Source: Lentilitoribacter sp. Alg239-R112
GTDB lineage: Bacteria > Pseudomonadota > Alphaproteobacteria > Rhizobiales > Rhizobiaceae
Length of the DNA: 64,000 nucleotides
Assembly: GCF_900537175.1 (NCBI RefSeq)
Contig: NZ_LS999834.1
Coordinates: 623,406 to 687,405, forward strand
Direction: 5' to 3'
This document shows positions 37,716 through 47,213 of the stretch, one piece after another; position 1 is the first letter of the stretch; each line of letters opens with the position of its first letter. Both the position numbers and the translations under genes were made by a program. Below the pieces are notes generated by a model that was not told the DNA's origin, searched no databases, and saw only the letters and a list, made by a program, of their open reading frames with translations.

Positions 37716-38156
37716 ATGGTGAAAGATTCTAAAATAAACTGGGATGGATGCCCCGTGCGGTACGCAGCATCCATCTTTGCTGACCGCTGGAGTTTTATGC
37801 TGCTCCGAGATGTACTGTTCAAAGGCAGGCGCTACTACGGCGAGTTTTTGGATGCAGGTGAAGGCATATCAACAAATATTCTTGCTGATAGACTAGGCAA
37901 ACTGGAAGCTTCGGGAATTTTTACGCGTCACAGAGACCAAATTAAAAAATCGAAGGTCTATTACCTACCAACAGAAAAGGCATTGGAACTTATTCCTATT
38001 TTCCTATCAATCATTGAGTGGGCGGAGCGTCATGATGAGAATACAGAAGTGCCAAGGGATTTTATAACATCTTATCGAAATGACGCTGACGCCACTATTT
38101 TAGAATCCAAGAAGCTCATTTCGCTCGTAAATGAGCAGATAACTAAACTAAATTAA
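37716..38156 (+). CDS. HxlR family transcriptional regulator
   Basis: A 146-residue winged helix protein. WDGCPVRYAASIFADRWSFM has the conserved N-terminal Cys (residue 12) of many redox- or electrophile-sensing HxlR proteins. The domain body DVLFKGRRYYGEFLDAGEGI with STNILADRLGKLEASGI is typical. The ATG has almost no leader and no Shine-Dalgarno sequence. It likely represses the divergent membrane protein gene and itself through the paired repeats. Confidence 0.9.
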   Translation: MVKDSKINWDGCPVRYAASIFADRWSFMLLRDVLFKGRRYYGEFLDAGEGISTNILADRLGKLEASGIFTRHRDQIKKSKVYYLPTEKALELIPIFLSIIEWAERHDENTEVPRDFITSYRNDADATILESKKLISLVNEQITKLN

Positions 38157-38165
38157 GGACCTCCA

Positions 38166-38528
38166 TTGGCATATAATGAAGAAACTGCGGATAGATTTCG
38201 TAAAAAATTGGGTCTTATGGATGGTGTCGGCGAGAAAAAAATGATGGGCGGCATATGCTTTCTTCATCATGGCAACATGATCGGCGGCGTATCAATTGAG
38301 AAGAAAACTGGTATCGACAAATTTATGTTTCGTGTTGGCAAGGATAACGAAGACGAAGCGATTGCACGGTATGGCGCCAAAGCACTCTCATTTACAGGCC
38401 GGCGAATGGGTGGTCTTGTTGAGAAGGCTTGCACGGAGTGCAACAACGATGATCTTGATGGATTGATTTCTCTTTCGATGAGTTTTGTCGGTCAACTTCC
38501 ACCTAAAAAACCAAAAGAAACGAAGTAA
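38166..38528 (+). CDS. TfoX N-terminal domain protein
   Basis: A 120-residue protein resembling the TfoX N-terminal domain: ETADRFRKKLGLMDGVGEKK, MMGGICFLHHGNMIGGV and the later FTGRRMGGLVE. Stand-alone TfoX-N proteins are common and their role is unclear; competence control is known only for longer TfoX proteins. The start is a TTG at 38166 with AAGGA six bases upstream. It lies nine bases after the HxlR gene and may be co-transcribed. Confidence 0.85.
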   Translation: MAYNEETADRFRKKLGLMDGVGEKKMMGGICFLHHGNMIGGVSIEKKTGIDKFMFRVGKDNEDEAIARYGAKALSFTGRRMGGLVEKACTECNNDDLDGLISLSMSFVGQLPPKKPKETK

Positions 38529-38638
38529 ATCCTGACGTTTCCGCATTATATAGACGAGTTGACGCATCATAAAATCTGGCGCACAAAGATTTGTCTCACT
38601 TAAACACCTGATTTCGCACCAAATACTGAAAGCAAACC

Positions 38639-40030
38639 ATGTCAGCTACTTTTGATCTCACGGAAGGTTCTATACCGAACCATTTCAAAAAAATCGCCAT
38701 TCCCGCTGCCATAGGCATGATTTTTACGACACTCTACAATGTTGTTGATGTGTTTTACGCGGGGCTTTTGTCCACCGATGCACAAGCAGGCTTAGCTATA
38801 GCCTTTCAGGTCTTTTTTGTGCTGGTTGCTCTTGGAATTGGCCTCAGCTCAGCTATGGGCGCGCTTGTTGGCAACGCACTGGGAGCCAAAGATAACCGTT
38901 TGGCCAAAGAAATAGCGACACAAGGCATTGGATATGGCACTATCGCGTCTGTCTTCTTCGGTATTCTTGGCTTTTTCTTTGGTGCAGACCTTATTGCAAT
39001 TATTACAGAAGCAGGCGCTTATCGTGACGCAGCGAACAATTATTTCCTCGTTATGTTGCTTGCAGCTCCGGCGTTCTTACTCACATTTGGCGCTAATGGT
39101 ATTTTACAGGCGCAAGGTGATACGGTCTCTATGGAACGTGCACAAATTGCCGCCTTCTTTGCAAATCTTATATTAAATCCATTGTTTATCTTCGGCATTC
39201 CAGGTTTTATTGATGGCTTCGGCTTCACCGGACTTGCACTCTCAACCGTGGTCAGCCAAACAGGTGTAATGACATTCATACTCTATCGAGTATGGAAATC
39301 TGACCTTATGAAAGCAGATGCTCCTGCAAGTTTTACACCTCACTTTCCAACTTATAAAGACATCACAGCACAAGCGCTGCCATCCAGCTTCACCATGGTT
39401 GTCATGATGTTTTCTGGGTTTGTTATTCAATTTTACCTGAAAGGATTTGGTGGAGACGCAGTCGCTGCCTATGGTGTAGCACTACGTGTTGAGCAGCTTT
39501 TGCTGCTGCCGGCCTTTGGCCTCACAGGCGCATTATTACCTATTGCCGCACAAAACTTTGGGGCGAAAAACTACGACCGCGTGCGTGAAGCATTTATGTT
39601 CTGCTGTAAAGTTGGCATTGTCATGATGCTTGCTGCATCCGGAATTCTCTGGCTCGCTGCTGAACTTTTGATGGGAGTTTTCTCAGATAATTCTGAAGTG
39701 CAGAGAATAGGTGCCCAATATCTACGGGTTGATGGTTTTATTCTGCCCGTTTATCTCGTCCTGTTTGCAATAAACTCCTTACTGCAGGCCTTTAAGAAGC
39801 CCGTCTGGACATTAATTATCGGTATCTATCGACAGGGGCTAGCGGTCGCTGCCTTTGTCTATATCTTCGTTGTCTTACTAGATTTCGGCACTTTGGGTGT
39901 CTGGCTTGGCGTCGCAACTAGTGTGATAACGGGACTGCTATTCTCAATTATTGTAACAGAAGGTATTGCGCGCAAACAAATTGGCGGCATTTTATTTTCA
40001 AAACCGAAAGCAGTCGCACAACCCAGCTAG
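38639..40030 (+). CDS. MATE family efflux transporter
   Basis: A 463-residue inner-membrane cation/drug antiporter with about twelve hydrophobic segments. The N-terminal FKKIAIPAAIGMIFTTLYNVVDVF segment, GALVGNALGAKD and the second-half repeat SFTMVVMMFSGFVIQFYLKG are typical of MATE proteins. The ion it uses and its substrates cannot be inferred. It is convergent with the sensor kinase gene. Confidence 0.93.
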   Translation: MSATFDLTEGSIPNHFKKIAIPAAIGMIFTTLYNVVDVFYAGLLSTDAQAGLAIAFQVFFVLVALGIGLSSAMGALVGNALGAKDNRLAKEIATQGIGYGTIASVFFGILGFFFGADLIAIITEAGAYRDAANNYFLVMLLAAPAFLLTFGANGILQAQGDTVSMERAQIAAFFANLILNPLFIFGIPGFIDGFGFTGLALSTVVSQTGVMTFILYRVWKSDLMKADAPASFTPHFPTYKDITAQALPSSFTMVVMMFSGFVIQFYLKGFGGDAVAAYGVALRVEQLLLLPAFGLTGALLPIAAQNFGAKNYDRVREAFMFCCKVGIVMMLAASGILWLAAELLMGVFSDNSEVQRIGAQYLRVDGFILPVYLVLFAINSLLQAFKKPVWTLIIGIYRQGLAVAAFVYIFVVLLDFGTLGVWLGVATSVITGLLFSIIVTEGIARKQIGGILFSKPKAVAQPS

Positions 40031-40038
40031 GCTTTCAC

Positions 40039-41340
40039 CTAAAAAACATCCAGCTCTGATCGGGGCCAACGGATTGAAACTTGCGCACCAGTTTCTGGAT
40101 ATTTAAGATTGTTGAATTTGAGGTTCGCACCTGAACGCTCTAGCAGTGTTTTTGCGATAAACAAGCCTAGACCTAAACCGCCTGCCTTATCTAACTGAGA
40201 GCCACTACGATGTTTCATATAAGGCTCGCCAATCTGCTGAATCATATGCTGACTATAGCCTGGACCATCATCGGTAATAACTATTTCAACGATATTTGCA
40301 TCATACCGGGCTTTTATCGTCACCTCGTCACATGCAAAATCAACCGCATTCTCCATCAGATTTCCAAGCCCAAACAGGATACCAGCATTTCGACGACTAA
40401 CAGGTTCATTTTCAGTTTTTGCATCAATTGAGCTGATAAGTTCAATACCGAATTCACGATGCGGGGCGACAACCTCTTCAATCAATGAACTAAATGGCAA
40501 ACGTCGCATATGCTCTTCATCTTCAGCTGACAAAGTGGTCAATCTCTGCAAAATATCGCGGCAACGTTCACTCTGGCTGGTTAGCAATTGCACATCTTCA
40601 TGGAAGGGGCTGTCCGGGCCGATTGCACGCTGCATTTCCTTTGCCACGACAGAAATTGTCGCCAAAGGGGTGCCAAGCTCATGCGCGGCGGCGGCAGCCA
40701 AACCATCAATTGCGGATAGATGTTGTTCGCGTTGAAGCGCCAGTTCCGTGGCGCTTAGCGCACCTGCGAGTGCATTGGCTTCAGCAGAAACGCGATAGGC
40801 ATAAAATGCAGCAAAGGCTGTGGTTGAAACAATCGCGATCCACACACCGAAGAGAAAGACACGCGGAATTTCAAGTTGTGTGCCTTCGTACCAAGGCAAT
40901 GGCAAGGAATAGAAGCCAAGCACGGACACACTAAAAAAAGTTACCAGACCAAGCAGGAGTGTGCGGCTCATTGGCAAAGATGCTGAGGAAATTATGACAG
41001 GCACACATATAAGAATGGAAAACGGATTTGCCAAACCGCCCGTCATGAACAACAATCCAGATAATTGAAGCACATCAAAACCAAGTACAAGCATTGCAGA
41101 TACTGGCGTTAGTCGCCGTGTAGAAGGGTTCCTCTGTGCCAAGTAAATATTCAAAACAATAGAAATAGCGACAAGGCTTAGACAATAACCGACCGGCAGC
41201 GGAAACTTTAAAAACATCGCCACGAACAATATCGTTGCAATCTGACCAGCTACCGCCAACCAGCGAAGCCTGATAAGTGTTTGTAAACGCAACATACGTG
41301 AGCGCGAAAACTCTTCAGCCGCTGTCGATGACAAATTCAT
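40039..41340 (-). CDS. actS: ActS/RegB-type redox sensor histidine kinase
   Basis: A 433-residue membrane kinase. The N-terminal half has about six hydrophobic segments and the quinone-interacting motif GGLANPF. The H-box reads AAAAHELGTPLATISVVAKEM, just after it the redox-active Cys is seen in SQSERCRDILQRL, and the ATPase domain has N, G1 and G2 boxes (ENAVDFACDEV, DDGPGYS, GLGLGLFI). In rhizobia ActS/RegB phosphorylates ActR/RegA. Here the partner gene is not beside it, but the hrpB neighbour is conserved. Confidence 0.92.
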   Translation of the reverse strand: MNLSSTAAEEFSRSRMLRLQTLIRLRWLAVAGQIATILFVAMFLKFPLPVGYCLSLVAISIVLNIYLAQRNPSTRRLTPVSAMLVLGFDVLQLSGLLFMTGGLANPFSILICVPVIISSASLPMSRTLLLGLVTFFSVSVLGFYSLPLPWYEGTQLEIPRVFLFGVWIAIVSTTAFAAFYAYRVSAEANALAGALSATELALQREQHLSAIDGLAAAAAHELGTPLATISVVAKEMQRAIGPDSPFHEDVQLLTSQSERCRDILQRLTTLSAEDEEHMRRLPFSSLIEEVVAPHREFGIELISSIDAKTENEPVSRRNAGILFGLGNLMENAVDFACDEVTIKARYDANIVEIVITDDGPGYSQHMIQQIGEPYMKHRSGSQLDKAGGLGLGLFIAKTLLERSGANLKFNNLKYPETGAQVSIRWPRSELDVF

Positions 41341-41364
41341 TATATAATAACCTCAACCCAGAAT

Positions 41365-43821
41365 TTAACGTTGGCGTTTAACGGGCGGTTTAGCATTTGC
41401 AGGATCATCTGGCCAATCATGTTTTGGATAACGCCCCCGCATATCGCTGCACACATCTGACCAAGAACCTTTCCAAAACCCGGGCAAATCACGGGTCAAC
41501 TGAATTGGCCTTTGCGCTGGCGATAAAAGCTCGACAAGTAATGGAACCTTACCATTTAAAATCGATGGATGATGCTTCTGGCCAAAAAATTGCTGCACAC
41601 GAAGTGAAATTGCAGGGCCTTCATTGCGATACTCAATTATGGCACTCTTTCCATTTTCAAGCTTAAAATGGGTCGGCACCATATCATCAAGCTGTCGTGC
41701 CTGATCCCAATTAAGAAGAGTTTTAATACCATATTCTAAACTTTGCGCAGAAATATTCTTGATCGAGAGGACATCAGTTTGAAATGGCAAAAACCATTGA
41801 TCAAGTGATCCAATCAAACCTTCATCAGATAGGTTCGGCCAATTTTCATCGTAGTTTAGTCGTAGATATTCAGAGCGATCTATCCATTGGTGAAGTGACT
41901 TTGAAAAGTGTAGTTTTTTAATACCAACTTGTGAAATACCATCCGCTAAAGCTTCTGCCGCGGCAGCGCCCTCAGGCTTAGACAACTGTTTTTCCTGCAA
42001 GATAATTGCACCCAAGCGCTTTTGATACCTTGCTCGAACCGATTGACTTTGACGATCAAAGTAACACTCTTCAGCTTCTTGCAAAACGCCGTGCGGAAGA
42101 TCATCCAACTCAGCCATGTCAAATCGACATGCCGACAATACACGCGGGGCGGCGGCTCTGCCGGTTAGGTCTGCGATAATAAGCATCGGCTCTGATGCTA
42201 GCTTATTCATATGATCAATCACCGCACCCCTGCCATTTGCCATCGTGAACTGACCATCTTTACTGCGTTGTTTTGCAATCCGATCTGGAAACGCTGTTGC
42301 GAGTAATCCACCAACTGACCGCGCATCATATCTTGGCAATGTTTTAACTGACTGCTCTGCCATTCTGGCAATTCTCTCTGCCAGCTTGCGGGATGAAACT
42401 GCGCGTTTACTTCTATCATTTTCAAAACGCTGCAAGCGGTATTCGATATCAACATCATTACCACCCAAACCCTGCTCGGAAAGAAGAACGGATAATTTGG
42501 CTGCCAGCAACGCCTGCCCACGTTTTGCCGCATCAATTACCATAGCAGCCAAGCGCACAGGCAATGGCAACAACCGGATAGATTTACCAAGTTCGGTTAG
42601 TTTAGCCTTTTGATCAATCGCGCCAATTTTACGCAATAGGGCCAAAGCCGCCTCGACTGCAGATGACGGTGGCTCTGTTAAAAATGCTAACTGATGTAGG
42701 TCGCTCACACCCCATGATAGACAATCCAGCATAAGCGTTGATAGATCACTTGATAATATTTCTGGTGCTGTAAATTTCGGCAAAGCAGCTTGCTGTTCTT
42801 TTTGCCACAAACGCAATGCGATTCCCGGCGCTGTTCGACCGGCACGACCTGCACGTTGTGTCGTTGCGGCCTGTGATGCTCTTATTGTCTCAAGCCGCGT
42901 AATGCCAGTAACAGCCTCAAAGAAAACTTCTCGGCGAAGTCCTGAATCTATGATGATCCGCACCCCTTCAATTGTAATTGACGTTTCCGCAATTGAAGTA
43001 GAAAGCACAACCTTTCGTCGACCATCTACAACGGGTTGGATTGCGGCATCCTGATCTTTCATTGGCATAGATCCGAAGAGCATATGACACTCGACACCAT
43101 CGCCAATTCTGTTTTCCAGCCGACCGTAAACACGTTTTATTTCACCCTGACCGGGCAAGAAACATAGAATGGAACCCTCTTCTGATGCGAGTATGTTTGC
43201 GATCGCATCAACCATGACATCCTCAATGCGATCATTGGCTCGTCGTGGTTGATAACGAATATCAATCGGGAAAGTTCGACCTTCAGAAATGATCGTACCT
43301 GCATCAGGTAAGATGCGGTTGATTTCTTCAATATCGAGCGTTGCAGACATTACCAAAATCTTGAGATCTTCCCGCAAACCAGCCTGAACATCAAGCGTCA
43401 GCGCAAGACCAAAATCCGCATCCAGTGAGCGTTCATGAAACTCATCAAAGATCACGCACTCAATGCCGGATAGTTCCGGATCATCCAAAACCATCCGCGT
43501 GAAAACGCCTTCGGTCACCACTTCAATACGGGTTTTATCGGATATCTTGGTATCAAGCCGCATACGATAACCGATGGTTTGGCCAACATCATCACCATGT
43601 AACACAGCCATCCGGTGTGCTGCAGAACGAGCCGCCAAACGCCGCGGTTCAATAAGGATGATCTTACTACCTTCATACCAACTGCTTTCCAAAATCTTCA
43701 AAGGAACGACAGTCGTTTTACCTGCGCCAGGTGGCGCTGCGATAATGAGATTATTTCGTCGCGCCAACTCTTCTTCAATGTCGCTTAGAACATCATTGAT
43801 GGGAAGATATGAAGAACTCAT
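41365..43821 (-). CDS. hrpB: ATP-dependent helicase HrpB
   Basis: An 818-residue DEAH-box helicase. Walker A APPGAGKTTVVPL, DEFHERS, SAT (VMSATLD), and the C-terminal QRAGRAGRT motif are intact, followed by the HrpB-specific C-terminal domain. The in vivo role of HrpB is poorly known, with RNA-related activity suspected. It is 24 bases upstream of actS on the same strand, an order conserved in rhizobia. Confidence 0.95.
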   Translation of the reverse strand: MSSSYLPINDVLSDIEEELARRNNLIIAAPPGAGKTTVVPLKILESSWYEGSKIILIEPRRLAARSAAHRMAVLHGDDVGQTIGYRMRLDTKISDKTRIEVVTEGVFTRMVLDDPELSGIECVIFDEFHERSLDADFGLALTLDVQAGLREDLKILVMSATLDIEEINRILPDAGTIISEGRTFPIDIRYQPRRANDRIEDVMVDAIANILASEEGSILCFLPGQGEIKRVYGRLENRIGDGVECHMLFGSMPMKDQDAAIQPVVDGRRKVVLSTSIAETSITIEGVRIIIDSGLRREVFFEAVTGITRLETIRASQAATTQRAGRAGRTAPGIALRLWQKEQQAALPKFTAPEILSSDLSTLMLDCLSWGVSDLHQLAFLTEPPSSAVEAALALLRKIGAIDQKAKLTELGKSIRLLPLPVRLAAMVIDAAKRGQALLAAKLSVLLSEQGLGGNDVDIEYRLQRFENDRSKRAVSSRKLAERIARMAEQSVKTLPRYDARSVGGLLATAFPDRIAKQRSKDGQFTMANGRGAVIDHMNKLASEPMLIIADLTGRAAAPRVLSACRFDMAELDDLPHGVLQEAEECYFDRQSQSVRARYQKRLGAIILQEKQLSKPEGAAAAEALADGISQVGIKKLHFSKSLHQWIDRSEYLRLNYDENWPNLSDEGLIGSLDQWFLPFQTDVLSIKNISAQSLEYGIKTLLNWDQARQLDDMVPTHFKLENGKSAIIEYRNEGPAISLRVQQFFGQKHHPSILNGKVPLLVELLSPAQRPIQLTRDLPGFWKGSWSDVCSDMRGRYPKHDWPDDPANAKPPVKRQR

Positions 43822-43854
43822 TCATTTTCCAAAAACGCAAATTTATTAGCAAAG

Positions 43855-46806
43855 TTAATGCGCTTCGTCCCAATTTTCCGCAGCGCGAGCATCTACTTTC
43901 AATGGAACAGACATCGATAGCGCTGGCATTGAAGCTGTTTCCATCACTGATTTGACCAAATCGATAGTCGGCTCAGTTTCGGCTTCAACGGTTTCAAAAA
44001 TCAATTCATCATGAACCTGCAGAAGCATTTTTGCCTGCAAACCAGCATCAGCCAAAGATTGATCCATCTTGACCATTGCACGGCGGATAATGTCTGCCGC
44101 TGACCCTTGGATCGGTGCGTTGATTGCAGCACGTTCATTAAATGCACGAACTTGATGATTGGATGATTTTACATCCGGGAAATTGATTCTTCGACCAAAT
44201 ATTGTCTCGACAAAACCTTGTTCTTTCGCCAAGGTTTTGGTGTTTTCCATATAATCTTTGATGCCAGGGAAACGTTCGAAATACATTTTAATATAGTCGC
44301 TGGCTTCGCCGCGCGGAATGCCGAGTTGATTGGCGAGGCCAAAGGCTGAAATCCCGTAGATGATACCAAAATTAATTGCCTTTGCTCTGCGGCGAACTTC
44401 GCTTGGCATATCTTTGATAGGCACACCGAACATTTCGGAGGCAGTCATAGCATGAATGTCCAAACCATCCGCAAAGGCTTGCTTTAACGTCGTAAGATCC
44501 GCGACATGCGCCAAAACACGCAGCTCAATCTGACTATAGTCAGCGGAGATAAGCGTATTACCTTTTTCAGGTACGAAAGCGGTTCTAATTTTGCGACCTT
44601 CAGCGGTCCGAACTGGAATATTTTGCAAATTTGGATCGTTTGATGAAAGCCGCCCGGTTGATGTTGATGCCATTGCATAGGACGTGTGCACACGCTTTGT
44701 CACAGGGTGAATATGATTTGGCAACGCGTCAGTATATGTTGATTTTAGCTTTGTAAGCTGGCGCCAATCAACAATTTTGCGCGGCAGTTCATGACCTTCA
44801 GCGGCTAAATCTTCCAACACTTGTGCAGATGTTGACCATTGACCCGTTTTGGTTTTTGCACCACCTGGCACACCCATTTTCCCAAAGAGGATTTCACCCA
44901 ATTGCTTGGGCGAGCCAATGTTAAAATTCTCACCGGCAAGTTCGTAAATTTCAGCTTCAAGCCCCGCAGCACCTTGCGCCAACTCGCCAGATAACCGTGA
45001 TAGAATCTGACGATCTACTGAAATTCCCCGCGATTCCATATCGACAAGCACTTTAACCAGAGAGCGCTCTAGACGCTCATAGACTGATACCAATCCATCC
45101 GCTACGAGGCGAGGTTTGAGCGCATACCAAAGACGTAATGTTATGTCGGCATCTTCTGCGGCATAGGCTGTGGCTTTTTCGATCTCGACCAGATCAAACG
45201 TAATTGCTGATTTTCCTGAACCCGCAACTTCCTTATAGGGAATAGGTTTGTGACCAAGCCAACGATCAGCAAGCACATCCATGCCGTGACCACCGGAACT
45301 TCCGTGACCTACACCTGCATCGAGTACGTAGGACAAAAGCATCGTGTCATCAAATGACACCACATCGATATCAAGCTGCTTTAAAACCAGCATATCATAT
45401 TTAAGATTTTGAGCGATTTTAAGCAGAGATGCATCTTCCAGGACATTTTTAAGCCGCGCGAGCGCCTGATCAAAGTTGATCTGGTTCTCATCCAGTCCGC
45501 CTCCAAGCAGATCATCTACACCCGTCTTATGCGTAAGTGGCACATAAGCAGCTTTAACCTTGAGGTCACTATCTTTTCCCTCGAAATAGGCAATTGAGAA
45601 GCCCACCAACTCCGCCTGCATCGCATCAAGCGACGTTGTTTCTGTGTCGAATGCAAATGTACCTTTTGCTCTGATATCAGCACACCATCTATCAAGGGTT
45701 TCAATATCACGAATTGTCTCATAAGTGCTATGATCAATGTTGGATTGTGCGACACGTTCTGCACGGGCATTTACGAGTTTACGCGGCGTATATTTTGCAG
45801 CGCTTGAACCATCATTTGGGCCATCTTCCGCATCGCTATCTTCAGGATCAAGATCAGGTCCACGGGCGTTCTCCCATTCGATCACCAATTCAGCTGGTTC
45901 GATAGTATCCGCATCGGAACCCGTGTCGGCCGCAACACGCTTGGTAAGCGTTGTCATCTCCATAGCTTTTAAATAGCTGATAAGCATCGGCCCATTGGGT
46001 TGCTCCAAAAATAACCCATCTAAATCAACGTCAAGTTCAACATCATCACGAAGACGAACAAGCTCGCGCGAGATACGAGCATTGTCAGCAAATTCAATAA
46101 GGTTTTCACGACGTTTATTCTGCTTAATCTCACCAGCACGTTCAAGTAGGGTATCCAAATTGCCAAATTGTTCAAGCAGCTGGGCCGCAGTTTTGGGTCC
46201 AATACCTGGAACACCCGGAACGTTATCAACCGAATCGCCGGCCAATGCTTGCAAATCTATCATTTGCTCAGGCGGGACACCCCATTTTTCGATAACTTCC
46301 GGCACCTGAATATGTTTGTTTTTCATCGTATCAAGCATCGACACCTGATCACCAACAAGCTGCATTAAATCTTTATCTGACGAAATAATCGTGCAATCTG
46401 CGCCTGCTTCTCGAACATGGCGGGCATAGGTTGCAATAATATCATCAGCTTCAAAGCCCTCTTTATCTATGCAAGGCAGGTTAAACGCCTTTGTAGCCTG
46501 ACGGATTAGCCCAAATTGTGGGCGCAAATCTTCTGGTGGCGCATCACGATTGGCTTTGTATTCAGGATAAAGCTCATTGCGAAATGTCTTTGATGAATGA
46601 TCAAAAATCACTGCAAAATGAGTGGGTGTAACACCATCATTTTCATCTCGGGCGGAAGAAACGAGCTTCCACAGCATGTTACAAAAGCCTGATACCGCTC
46701 CTACAGGCAAACCGTCAGATTTGCGCGTTAGAGACGGCAGGGCGTGATAAGCTCTGAAAATATAGCCAGAGCCGTCGACGAGGAAGAGATGATCACCTTT
46801 TTTCAT
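43855..46806 (-). CDS. polA: DNA polymerase I
   Basis: A 983-residue polymerase for gap filling and primer removal. The N-terminal 5'-3' exonuclease domain (YRAYHALPSL, then DDIIATYAR), an active-looking 3'-5' proofreading domain (FAFDTETTSLDAM) and the polymerase domain (DYSQIELRVLAHVADL, GIIYGISAFG, LLQVHDELIFE) are complete. An acidic insertion (about residues 315-345) lies between exonuclease domains. A candidate sRNA gene lies upstream of its start, on the other strand. Confidence 0.97.
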   Translation of the reverse strand: MKKGDHLFLVDGSGYIFRAYHALPSLTRKSDGLPVGAVSGFCNMLWKLVSSARDENDGVTPTHFAVIFDHSSKTFRNELYPEYKANRDAPPEDLRPQFGLIRQATKAFNLPCIDKEGFEADDIIATYARHVREAGADCTIISSDKDLMQLVGDQVSMLDTMKNKHIQVPEVIEKWGVPPEQMIDLQALAGDSVDNVPGVPGIGPKTAAQLLEQFGNLDTLLERAGEIKQNKRRENLIEFADNARISRELVRLRDDVELDVDLDGLFLEQPNGPMLISYLKAMEMTTLTKRVAADTGSDADTIEPAELVIEWENARGPDLDPEDSDAEDGPNDGSSAAKYTPRKLVNARAERVAQSNIDHSTYETIRDIETLDRWCADIRAKGTFAFDTETTSLDAMQAELVGFSIAYFEGKDSDLKVKAAYVPLTHKTGVDDLLGGGLDENQINFDQALARLKNVLEDASLLKIAQNLKYDMLVLKQLDIDVVSFDDTMLLSYVLDAGVGHGSSGGHGMDVLADRWLGHKPIPYKEVAGSGKSAITFDLVEIEKATAYAAEDADITLRLWYALKPRLVADGLVSVYERLERSLVKVLVDMESRGISVDRQILSRLSGELAQGAAGLEAEIYELAGENFNIGSPKQLGEILFGKMGVPGGAKTKTGQWSTSAQVLEDLAAEGHELPRKIVDWRQLTKLKSTYTDALPNHIHPVTKRVHTSYAMASTSTGRLSSNDPNLQNIPVRTAEGRKIRTAFVPEKGNTLISADYSQIELRVLAHVADLTTLKQAFADGLDIHAMTASEMFGVPIKDMPSEVRRRAKAINFGIIYGISAFGLANQLGIPRGEASDYIKMYFERFPGIKDYMENTKTLAKEQGFVETIFGRRINFPDVKSSNHQVRAFNERAAINAPIQGSAADIIRRAMVKMDQSLADAGLQAKMLLQVHDELIFETVEAETEPTIDLVKSVMETASMPALSMSVPLKVDARAAENWDEAH

Positions 46807-46997
46807 GCTTCTGATTTAACGCCTAAAACCGCCAACGTCCATGCCAGATTTTTCTTTTCAACTTAGACTTATGGGTTACACTAAAACACCTGTCGAATCA
46901 GAGGTTGAAACACGCCTGTGCGTACAATCACATAAATGTTACAAATAATTAATATATTGGCCATTGTTTCGCCGCTTTCCTAACCCCAAATAACTCA

Positions 46998-47146
46998 CAT
47001 AGGCGTTACAAGCCGCTGTCTGGAAAAAAGCTTCCCCTGCTGATCCAGCCAGTCAAGAGCCTCACCCTCCCCCCCCTCATAGGGTAGGCTCCAAATAAAA
47101 TGCCACCATGACCATCCCCCTCCGGTTATGGTGGCTTTTCTTTTTA
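46998..47146 (+). ncRNA. Candidate trans-acting sRNA (alpha-r7-like)
   Basis: A 407-base intergenic region (46807-47213) holds no gene but has two consecutive, strong hairpins. The first pairs GAGCCT-c-ACCCT (47057-47068) with AGGGTAGGCTC (47081-47091) and has a C-rich loop, CCCCCCCCTCAT. The second, GCCACCATGACC with GGTTATGGTGGC (47102-47135, one G-U pair), has the loop ATCCCCCTCC and is followed by CTTTTCTTTTT, a terminator. Exposed CU-rich anti-Shine-Dalgarno loops and a terminator hairpin are hallmarks of trans-acting alphaproteobacterial sRNAs, and I recall that the rhizobial alpha-r7 family is encoded next to polA. The 5' end is estimated; a weak TTGTTT/-10 candidate lies near 46964. 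Confidence 0.6.
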
Positions 47147-47213
47147 TCCAAATGTGATTACATCAAACTAAGAATTAGTCGATAGCTCCAATTCGTTTAA
47201 CAGGATAAACTTA

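Noticed and set aside
47065..47080. C-rich run as a possible sequencing artefact
   Set aside because: It lies exactly in the loop of a well-paired hairpin, and a second C-rich loop follows, so it fits an RNA element.
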